A stretch of DNA of 15,046 bases, taken from the NCBI GenBank assembly GCA_030630445.1, contig DAOVNC010000032.1, forward strand, positions 1 through 15,046. The letters run 5' to 3'. Positions 6,739-12,263 of this stretch are shown in pieces; positions within the stretch are counted from its first letter, which is position 1; each line of letters opens with the position of its first letter. This DNA is from Kiritimatiellales bacterium. GTDB taxonomy: Bacteria; Verrucomicrobiota; Kiritimatiellia; Kiritimatiellales; Pontiellaceae. Made by a program: the position numbers and the translations under genes. Below the pieces are notes generated by a model that did not search any database, was not told where the DNA came from, and saw only the letters and a program-made list of their open reading frames with translations.

Positions 6739-7077
6739 TCAAACCCGCGATCCTTCCGGAGCCATTTTCCGACCCGCGCGGAAGTGGGCTGCAGCCACAT
6801 CCACAAGATTGGCGACATAGATTGCGAGCGCCGCGATAAACGCGGGGAGCAACCGGCCCGGATGGATATCCGGTTCGTAGGTTTCAAACTCAAACCCCAT
6901 CCGGTAATAGCTAATAATCAAGCTTCCCGCCACCCCCATGAAGACCACAAAGGCCGCTGCAAAGGTGAGTAGAAAAAGTGCGCCCGCCCGCCACCGCCGC
7001 TGAACAAACTGCCCAACTCCCGGACAGACAAAGGCCGAGAGCAGCATCGGGATTCGGGAGGGTGGTTTTGGTTTCAT
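6739..7077 (-). CDS. Small integral membrane protein of unknown function
   Basis: 112 residues from the ATG at 7077. A GTG at 7095 would add six; neither start has a good ribosome binding site. The N-terminus is short and basic (MKPKPPSR). A first hydrophobic segment contains PMLLSAFVCPGVGQF, followed by the basic turn QRRWR. A second long segment is ALFLLTFAAAFVVFMGVAGS and a third is LLPAFIAALAIYVANLVDVA. The loop between segments two and three is acidic (EFETYEPD) and the C-terminus is basic (HFRAGRK). The CPGxGQ-plus-basic-turn pattern resembles TM2-like or other small membrane proteins, but I cannot name a family. It lies between the 44-residue protein and the NYN gene, all on the minus strand, so it may share a transcript with them. 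Confidence 0.65.
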   Translation of the reverse strand: MKPKPPSRIPMLLSAFVCPGVGQFVQRRWRAGALFLLTFAAAFVVFMGVAGSLIISYYRMGFEFETYEPDIHPGRLLPAFIAALAIYVANLVDVAAAHFRAGRKMAPEGSRV

Positions 7078-7115
7078 CTGGGTTTTTGAATTCACGGATG
7101 AACCACTTTGCCAAA

Positions 7116-7250
7116 CTACTCAGGCTTGTTCCGATCCCCGGCAGGCGGTTCGTCCTTTATTCCTTGCTTCCGCTTTCGCTTTTCTTCCTGCTTTTTTTTC
7201 TTGGCCAGTTCTTTTTGACGCTTTTCGTACGAGTAGTTTGGTTTTGCCAT
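7116..7250 (-). CDS. Small lysine-rich conserved protein (44 aa)
   Basis: Starts MAKPNYSYEKRQKELAKKKK and is almost entirely charged, probably a single helix, ending in a proline-containing tail. Short proteins opening M(A/S)xxNYxxEKRQKELAxxKK occur in many bacteria and are of unknown function; the basic helix suggests nucleic-acid or ribosome association, which is inference. The frame is open upstream to 7325, but AGGAG (7256-7260) lies five bases before the ATG at 7250 and the family opening matches this Met exactly. The stop is 38 bases before the membrane-protein ATG. Confidence 0.8.
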   Translation of the reverse strand: MAKPNYSYEKRQKELAKKKKQEEKRKRKQGIKDEPPAGDRNKPE

Positions 7251-7276
7251 TTGAACTCCTGATTTAATTGATTGGG

Positions 7277-7282
7277 ATTGTA
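7277..7282 (-). promoter_or_regulatory. Possible -10 box for the lysine-rich small protein
   Basis: TACAAT on the minus strand (five of six to consensus) within GCTATACAAT, 26 bases before the ATG at 7250, giving a plausible leader of about 20 bases. No good -35 is visible at the usual spacing. Confidence 0.35.
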
Positions 7283-7314
7283 TAGCGCATCCGGGGCCCA
7301 TTTCTCGCACCCAA

Positions 7315-7371
7315 ACCGCCGCCATCTTGCCGCCAAGGTGGCGGCGGTACGTACCGCAGGCATCCTACCTG
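7315..7371. repeat. REP-like cluster of palindromes between vapC and the small protein gene
   Basis: Three palindromic units lie side by side. ACCGCCGCCA (7315-7324) pairs perfectly with TGGCGGCGGT (7339-7348). The loop holds a second copy, GCCGCCA (7329-7335), able to pair with TGGCGGC (7339-7345) around AGG instead. GCGGTACGTACCGC (7344-7357) is a perfect 14-base palindrome. CAGG (7357-7360) pairs with CCTG (7368-7371). It is non-coding and extremely GC-rich. No T-run supports a terminator. The structure resembles bacterial REP/MITE-like extragenic elements; copy number cannot be judged from one window. Confidence 0.7.
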
Positions 7372-7385
7372 TCCTGTTTAAAGTT

Positions 7386-7745
7386 TCAGATGGCTAAAAG
7401 ATCGAGCCGACCGGCGGCATCGCGCAGACGTTTGCCTTTGGTCAGGAGTCTGGCTTTGCCCAGCTTGCAGGAGGCGAGCAGGTGGCAATCGATCAGTCCA
7501 ATTCCCAGCCCCATCAGCTTGTGTTTCTCGATAAAGAACAGCACTTCGTCGTCGTCGGCCTTGTCGATGTGGGGCAGGGCGTGCAGGAGCGAAATAATCT
7601 CCTTGCGATTCTTCAGGTTTCCGCAGGCCAGCTCCCCGATAATGAAGGGGTGGATCGCCACATCGCCATCGTTAAGCAACGCAGAAAGCGCGGCGTTCCC
7701 CGAACGCAAATGGTCGATCCAAATGGACGTGTCGACCAAAACCAT
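7386..7745 (-). CDS. vapC: VapC-type PIN-domain ribonuclease toxin
   Basis: 119-residue PIN domain, the usual toxin length. VapC toxins are endoribonucleases, often cutting tRNA or rRNA, held inactive by VapB. The first three acidic positions are present: D5 (VLVDTSIWIDHL), E38 (FIIGELACG) and D86 (GIGLIDCHLLAS). The fourth, normally the D of a TRDKRL-like stretch, is G104 here (LLTKGKRL); D109 a few residues later could partly compensate. The protein is full length and otherwise intact. Its ATG overlaps the vapB stop by one base (TGATG), so the toxin is translated only behind the antitoxin, with GGAG about nine bases upstream as a possible second aid. Confidence 0.9.
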   Translation of the reverse strand: MVLVDTSIWIDHLRSGNAALSALLNDGDVAIHPFIIGELACGNLKNRKEIISLLHALPHIDKADDDEVLFFIEKHKLMGLGIGLIDCHLLASCKLGKARLLTKGKRLRDAAGRLDLLAI

Positions 7746-7939
7746 CAGGCAGCGCTCCGGCGACGGGGAACGGCCTTGAGATCCTTTTCCGTTCCGCCAA
7801 GTGCCGCGAGCCTACGGCTGCTCTCCTTCGCAATCAGCGCCTCCAACCCGCACCGCACCAATACCGTCTTCTCCTTGATCCCCGTCAAACGAGCCGCCTC
7901 AGCCATGATCTGGTCATCAATATTCAATGTCGTTTTCAT
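7745..7939 (-). CDS. vapB: VapB-type antitoxin
   Basis: 64 residues. The N-terminus MKTTLNIDDQIMAEAARLTG followed by IKEKTVLVRCGLEALI is the ribbon-helix-helix-type DNA-binding half seen in VapB antitoxins that accompany this VapC type. The C-terminal tail (SSRRLAALGGTEKDLKAVPRRR) is the expected toxin-binding and active-site-blocking segment, with basic residues that can contact the acidic PIN pocket. It is the first gene of the pair and ends in the TGATG overlap with vapC. The complex probably represses its own promoter just upstream. No Shine-Dalgarno sequence precedes the ATG; the nearest -10 lies so close that a leaderless or near-leaderless message is suggested. Confidence 0.88.
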   Translation of the reverse strand: MKTTLNIDDQIMAEAARLTGIKEKTVLVRCGLEALIAKESSRRLAALGGTEKDLKAVPRRRSAA

Positions 7940-7946
7940 GCATATG

Positions 7947-7975
7947 TGTATGGTCTAAATATATGGGTTTGTCAA
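7947..7975 (-). promoter_or_regulatory. vapBC promoter and likely autoregulatory region
   Basis: On the minus strand TTGACA (7970-7975) is followed by a 17-base spacer and CATACA (7947-7952), three of six to consensus. The -10 ends only seven bases before the vapB ATG, so transcription would begin at or next to the start codon. The AT-rich spacer contains CATATATTTAG and the overlapping CATACACATATG, short imperfect symmetries that could be VapB contacts. Confidence 0.5.
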
Positions 7976-8028
7976 GGAGGCGTTTTGTCCTTAATCTCGA
8001 ATATTGAAACCTGTTCCTACTACCTATC

Positions 8029-8895
8029 TCATCGATACTGTTCCAGTTTGCCCATCAGCACGGTTTTCATGCGCGGCTTGTCGTCTGGGTAGAGCGAGAC
8101 GAGCTTTTTGCCCTGCTGCTGGTAGAGCTGCTGTTTCTTGAGCATGCCGATTTTGTAGTCGGCGGTATCCATTCCCCAGTACTCGATGTAGACGTCGAAC
8201 TCGGGCAGGTAGAAGTCGGGGCGGATGGCGTAGCCGTCGAGGATGCGGAAGCGTTCGTCGTAGCGGTAGCGAATGTTTTTGGCGGCAAGGATTTCGGCGA
8301 TCATCCGCTCGCCGGCGGACTGCACCCAGGTTCCATCCTTGGCGCGGATTTTCTTTTGCAGCTCGACCTTGGTTTCGAAGTTGCGGCGTTCGAGGAAAAC
8401 CTCGTCGAAGCAATAGTTGCAGAACGGACGCTGGAAGGCTTTTTGCGCACGGGCGAATTCGTCGGGCTCCAACTCGACACCGCAGCGTTGGCAGCAATGG
8501 ACTGCTTGCTTCTCTGCGATGCGCAATGCCTCTTCGATAGTTTCGACAGCGAGTTTGGCATCCCGAGTGTTGTATTCAGGTTCAACGGGGCTGATTGCCA
8601 TGTCGCGCAAATCCGACAACGCACTTTTTGACGCCGTTCCATAGGCCTTGAGCGCCTTCACGGCATATTGCCGCACCTGCGGTTTGGCGTCGCGGAGCAT
8701 CGGAACGAGAGCGGAGACAGCTTTTTTTGCATCAGCCAGCCCAGCCAGCTTCCCGATGGCCGATGCCGCGAGGCGCCGAACATTGGCGGCAGGAGAGCGC
8801 ACCAGTTCGGCCAGCTCCGGCAAGGCGGCTGGATCGCCGGAGTTGCCCAGCTCCACGGCCCGCTCCCTAAACTGCTTTTCGAGCTTGCTGTCCAT
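8029..8895 (-). CDS. HEAT-repeat / zinc-ribbon / PD-(D/E)XK-like nuclease protein coupled to polA
   Basis: 288 residues with three visible parts. Residues about 8-125 are paired helices with HEAT character (NVRRLAASAIGKLAG and PQVRQYAVKALKAYG, each with the buried Val/Ala pattern). Residues 135-162 form a zinc ribbon, C135-x2-C138 and C159-x2-C162. Residues 180-288 look like a PD-(D/E)XK nuclease: E186 in SAGERMIAEIL, D217 in IRPDFYLP, and E228 in VYIEYWGM, where Trp takes the usual Lys position, followed by a Lys-rich helix (YKIGMLKKQQLY). No named family comes to mind. The ATG shares one base with the polA stop (TAATG), so it is translationally coupled to DNA polymerase I. A role in repair or in processing DNA ends is inferred from this and from the nuclease fold. 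Confidence 0.75.
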   Translation of the reverse strand: MDSKLEKQFRERAVELGNSGDPAALPELAELVRSPAANVRRLAASAIGKLAGLADAKKAVSALVPMLRDAKPQVRQYAVKALKAYGTASKSALSDLRDMAISPVEPEYNTRDAKLAVETIEEALRIAEKQAVHCCQRCGVELEPDEFARAQKAFQRPFCNYCFDEVFLERRNFETKVELQKKIRAKDGTWVQSAGERMIAEILAAKNIRYRYDERFRILDGYAIRPDFYLPEFDVYIEYWGMDTADYKIGMLKKQQLYQQQGKKLVSLYPDDKPRMKTVLMGKLEQYR

Positions 8896-11681
8896 TAATG
8901 CGCTTCCAGCCAGTTCTCCCCAGTTCCAGACTCAACCAAGATCGGAATCTCCATGGGGATGGCGGATTTCATTTTTTCTTCGATGAGGGGAATGAGGTCG
9001 TCGGCTTCGTCGGGCGCCAAATCGAAGACGAGTTCGTCGTGAACTTGGAGGAGGAGCTTGGTTTTGGACTTTTTCTCTTCGAGCATTTTTTGGATGTCGA
9101 TCATGGCAATCTTGATCATGTCGGCGGCGGTGCCTTGGATGGGGGCGTTGATGGCGTTGCGCTCGGCGCCGCCGCGGACCATTTGGTTGCGGGCGTTGAT
9201 GTCGCGAATGTAGCGGCGGCGGCCGGTGATGGTTTCGACGTATTCGTGCTTTTGGGCAAACAGGATGGTTTCGTCGAGGTAGTCCTGCACACCGGGATAG
9301 TTGGCGCGGTATTGCTCGATGATTTCCTGCGCTTCCTTGCGCGGAATGCCGAGGCGCTTGCCTAGGCCAAAGGCGGAGATGCCGTAGATGATGCCAAAGT
9401 TGACCATCTTGGCTTTGCTGCGCATTTCGCGGGTGACGTTGGCTTGGTCGACGCCAAAGACGCGGGCGGCGGTGGCGGTGTGGATATCTTCGCCATGGAT
9501 GAAGGCTTCGCGCAGGTGCTTGTCGCCGCTAAGCTCGGCCATGATGCGCAACTCAATCTGGGAATAGTCGCAGGCGAGCAGGGTGAAACCTTCGCGTGGA
9601 ATGAAGGCGCGGCGGATTTCGCGACCCTCCTCGGTGCGGATCGGAATGTTTTGCAGGTTTGGATTCTCGGAGGAGAGCCGTCCGGTGGTGGTGACGGCTT
9701 GGCGGAAGGTGGTATGGACACGACCGCTTTTTGGAAAGACTTCCTGCGGCAGGGCATCGACGTAGGTGCTTTTGAGTTTGGCCAGCGATCGGTATTCGAG
9801 AATCTTCCGGACAATCTCGTGTTCGGGCGCGAGATCGGACAGCACTTCCTCGTTGGTCTGGTATTGCCCTGTTTTGGTTTTCTTGGGCTTTTCAACGAGT
9901 TTCATTTCGTCGAAGAGGACTTCGCCGAGTTGCTTGGGGGAGTTGAGGTTGAAGTCGTGGCCTACGGTTTCGTAGACGGAGGCTTCGAGGCACTGGATTT
10001 TTTCGGCGAGGATTTCGGAATATTTCCCAAGGGCCGGGACATCGAGGTTGATGCCGTTGTGTTCCATCTGCGCGAGCACGGGCATGAGCGGGGTTTCGAT
10101 TTCGTAGAAGACGCGCTCCTGTCCGCGCTCCTTGAGCATGGGTTTGAGCTTGCGCCAGAGCTGGAGGGTGATGTCGGCATCCTCGGCGGCATATTCGCAA
10201 AGTGCGTCGAGATCGACGTCGCGCAGCGTTTTTTGCGAACTCTTCTTTTCGCCGATGAGCGCGGTGATCGGGACGGGGGAATAGTCGAGCAGGCTTTCGG
10301 CCATGTGATCCATGTTATGGCGCTGGTCGGGATCGATGAGATAGTGTGCGAGCATGGTGTCGAGCAGCTCACCGCGCACTTCGATGCCATTCCATTTCAG
10401 GACGCTGATATCGTATTTTAGATTTTGGCCCACCTTGCGGACATCGGGGTTTTTTAGGATGGGAAGAAACTTTTCCAAGGCTTGGAGGGTTTGCTCGCGG
10501 TCGGGCGGAAGGGTGACGAACCATGCTTCGTGCGGCTTGATGGCGAACGATATGCCGATCAATTCGGCGGTACGGACATCGAGTCCGGTGGTTTCGGTGT
10601 CGAAGCAGACCTCGTAGCAACCGGATAGTTTTTCGGCCAGCGCATCGCGTTCGGCGGCGGTGGTGACGAGGTGATATTTATGCTTTACGTCCTTGATGGT
10701 TTTGAACGTCGGGACGGGTTCCATCATTTCCGGTTGCTGCGCGGCGGCAAACTCGAACAGGTCGCCCTGGCCGGACGTGGCCGCCGCGACCGCCACGGTG
10801 ACCGGGGTGGGGGATTCTCCGAACAAGCGCTTGATGAGGCTCTTGAATTCCAATTCGGTAAAAAGGAGCTTCAACTGGTCGTCGTTGCGTTCGCCAATCA
10901 ACAGCTCCTCCGGGGTTTCCTTCACCGGCACGTCGCATTTGATGGTGACGAGCCGTTTGGAGAGCAGGGCCTGCTGCTTGTTGGCCTCGACTTTTTCCTT
11001 CTGCTTGCCTTTGAGCTGGGCGGTGTTTTCGAGCAGGTTTTCCACCGAGCCAAACTGGGCGATGAGTTTTTGCGCGGTCTTCGGCCCGATGCCCGGAATG
11101 CCGGGAACGTTGTCGGCGGAATCGCCCGCCAGCCCTAGGATATCGATCACCTGTTCAACCTTTTCGATGTTCCATTGTTCGAGAATTTTCGGCACATCCA
11201 ACAGTTCGCCGGAGCGGCCCATGCCGGGCTTGAGCATAAAGGTGTGTTCGTCGACGAGCTGGGCATAGTCCTTGTCGGGGGTGACCATGTAGGTGTCGAA
11301 ACCCTGTTTTTCGGCGGTGCGGGCGAGGGTGCCGATCACGTCGTCGGCCTCGAAACCGGGATATTCGAGTACGGGAATGTTGAAGGCGTTAAGCAGGTTT
11401 TTAATATGCGGGACGGCGGTGCGGACTCCTTCCGGGGTCTCGTCGCGCGTGGCCTTGTATTCGGGATATTCCACATGCCGGAAGGTTGGGCCGTGGGTAT
11501 CGAATGCCACGGCGATATGCGTTGGATCGTAGGTATGCATGATATCGAGCAGCGTGTTGATGAAGCCAAAGACGGCGGAAACGTCTTCGCCATTGGAGTT
11601 GATGCGTGGGTTGCGGATCATGCCGAAGTAGGCGCGGTAGACAACCGCCATTCCGTCGATCAGGAAGAGTTTCTTGGTCAT
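8895..11681 (-). CDS. polA: DNA polymerase I
   Basis: 928 residues, full length. It fills gaps and removes primers in replication and repair. The 5' nuclease (1 to about 290) has D9, EADD (111-114) and the helix-hairpin-helix NVPGIPGIGPKTAQKL. The 3'-5' proofreading domain is intact: D361 and E363 (FDTETTG), D424 (LKYD) and D501 (YAAEDAD). Polymerase motifs are A, LLACDYSQIELR (D705); B, RSKAKMVNFGIIYGISAFGL (R754, K758, F762, Y766); and C, QVHDELVF (D882). F762 predicts normal discrimination against dideoxynucleotides. AAAGGA (11689-11694) sits seven bases before the ATG and touches a heptamer repeat array. The stop overlaps the start of the HEAT/nuclease gene by one base. Residues about 290-325, rich in Ala, Pro and Gln, form the linker between domains. 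Confidence 0.98.
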   Translation of the reverse strand: MTKKLFLIDGMAVVYRAYFGMIRNPRINSNGEDVSAVFGFINTLLDIMHTYDPTHIAVAFDTHGPTFRHVEYPEYKATRDETPEGVRTAVPHIKNLLNAFNIPVLEYPGFEADDVIGTLARTAEKQGFDTYMVTPDKDYAQLVDEHTFMLKPGMGRSGELLDVPKILEQWNIEKVEQVIDILGLAGDSADNVPGIPGIGPKTAQKLIAQFGSVENLLENTAQLKGKQKEKVEANKQQALLSKRLVTIKCDVPVKETPEELLIGERNDDQLKLLFTELEFKSLIKRLFGESPTPVTVAVAAATSGQGDLFEFAAAQQPEMMEPVPTFKTIKDVKHKYHLVTTAAERDALAEKLSGCYEVCFDTETTGLDVRTAELIGISFAIKPHEAWFVTLPPDREQTLQALEKFLPILKNPDVRKVGQNLKYDISVLKWNGIEVRGELLDTMLAHYLIDPDQRHNMDHMAESLLDYSPVPITALIGEKKSSQKTLRDVDLDALCEYAAEDADITLQLWRKLKPMLKERGQERVFYEIETPLMPVLAQMEHNGINLDVPALGKYSEILAEKIQCLEASVYETVGHDFNLNSPKQLGEVLFDEMKLVEKPKKTKTGQYQTNEEVLSDLAPEHEIVRKILEYRSLAKLKSTYVDALPQEVFPKSGRVHTTFRQAVTTTGRLSSENPNLQNIPIRTEEGREIRRAFIPREGFTLLACDYSQIELRIMAELSGDKHLREAFIHGEDIHTATAARVFGVDQANVTREMRSKAKMVNFGIIYGISAFGLGKRLGIPRKEAQEIIEQYRANYPGVQDYLDETILFAQKHEYVETITGRRRYIRDINARNQMVRGGAERNAINAPIQGTAADMIKIAMIDIQKMLEEKKSKTKLLLQVHDELVFDLAPDEADDLIPLIEEKMKSAIPMEIPILVESGTGENWLEAH

Positions 11682-11693
11682 AGTGGATTCCTT

Positions 11694-11742
11694 TGCGTAC
11701 TGCGTGTTGCGTACTGCGTACTGCGTACTGCGTACTGCGTAT
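11694..11742. repeat. Seven-copy heptamer tandem array in the polA leader
   Basis: Seven contiguous 7-base units: TGCGTAC at 11694, TGCGTGT at 11701, then TGCGTAC at 11708, 11715, 11722 and 11729, and TGCGTAT at 11736. On the minus strand they read GTACGCA and run directly into the AAAGGA ribosome binding site of polA, sharing one base with it. Near-perfect copies mean slippage is possible. It lies in the 156-base divergent region between polA and the dsrE-like gene. Confidence 0.95.
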
Positions 11743-11780
11743 TGCTGTTCAACTGTGAGCCGCGAATGCTACAGGGTCTG

Positions 11781-11828
11781 CTTTCCAATGTCTGGAAAAT
11801 CCTGTATTAAATTCCACTCATTGGAAAG
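11781..11828. promoter_or_regulatory. Nested inverted repeats around the dsrE-like promoter
   Basis: CTTTCCAATG (11781-11790) is the exact reverse complement of CATTGGAAAG (11819-11828), a 10-base inverted repeat with a 28-base centre. The left arm also pairs with a nearer site: TTTCCA (11782-11787) with TGGAAA (11793-11798), five bases apart. The right arm overlaps the start of the ribosome binding site (AGGAG, 11827-11831), and the left arm overlaps the probable -35 box. It could be a two-site operator or, if transcription starts further upstream, an RNA switch hiding the ribosome binding site. Confidence 0.6.
11782..11810 (+). promoter_or_regulatory. Probable promoter of the dsrE-like gene
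   Basis: TTTCCA (11782-11787, four of six to TTGACA), a 17-base spacer, then TATTAA (11805-11810, four of six to TATAAT), with TG at 11803-11804 just upstream of the -10. The predicted start near 11817 gives a short leader with AGGAG six bases before the ATG. Confidence 0.45.
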
Positions 11829-11837
11829 GAGTTAGCC

Positions 11838-12263
11838 ATGAAAAAAGTGTTGTTGATTGCATTGATGGTTGCGGGGATCTCGCTGGCGGCGGAGCCGAAG
11901 GGCAGGTATGCGATTGTTCTTCAGGCGGGCAACGAAACGAACGAGGGCATGGCGCGCGCGGTGCATGCGCTGCTCTACGCGCGGGAGCTGGCGGAAAAGG
12001 GATACGAGGTCGTGTTGATCTACGATGGCGCCGGAACGGGCTGGGCCAGCGAACTGCGCAAGCCGGAGAATCCGCTCCACAAGCACTACATAAAACTCAA
12101 GGAATTGGGCATGGTGGAGGAAATCTGCGACTACTGCGCGAAATCCTTCGGTGTGAAGGACGATCTCCCGGAACAGCAAAAGAAGCTTTTGGTCGGCGAC
12201 TATGAAGGCCATCCAAGTCTCGTCAAGTGGATCGAACGCGGCTATCGGATTATTGTTTTGTAG
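11838..12263 (+). CDS. Exported DsrE-family protein
   Basis: 141 residues. A clear signal peptide (MKKVLLIALMVAGISLAAEP, cleavage expected after the AA near residue 18) directs it out of the cytoplasm. The mature part is a DsrE/DsrF-like fold: YAIVLQAGN, a helix rich in Ala and Arg (ARAVHALLYARELAEKGYEV), VVLIYDGAG, then a CxxC (C97-DY-C100) followed by AKSFGV, and a final strand RIIVL. DsrE-family proteins relay sulfur on a conserved cysteine in the cytoplasm; secreted single-domain relatives have no settled function. The CxxC suggests sulfur or redox chemistry outside the cytoplasm, which is inference. AGGAG lies six bases before the ATG. Its last 22 bases overlap hrpA on the opposite strand. 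Confidence 0.83.
   Translation: MKKVLLIALMVAGISLAAEPKGRYAIVLQAGNETNEGMARAVHALLYARELAEKGYEVVLIYDGAGTGWASELRKPENPLHKHYIKLKELGMVEEICDYCAKSFGVKDDLPEQQKKLLVGDYEGHPSLVKWIERGYRIIVL

Noticed and set aside
7315..7371. CRISPR or terminator at the palindrome cluster
   Set aside because: No regularly spaced repeats with unique spacers and no U-tract; a REP-like element fits better.
9444..10421. Open frame of 325 codons antisense to polA
   Set aside because: A by-product of GC-rich third positions in polA; Gly/Val/Phe-rich composition without motifs.
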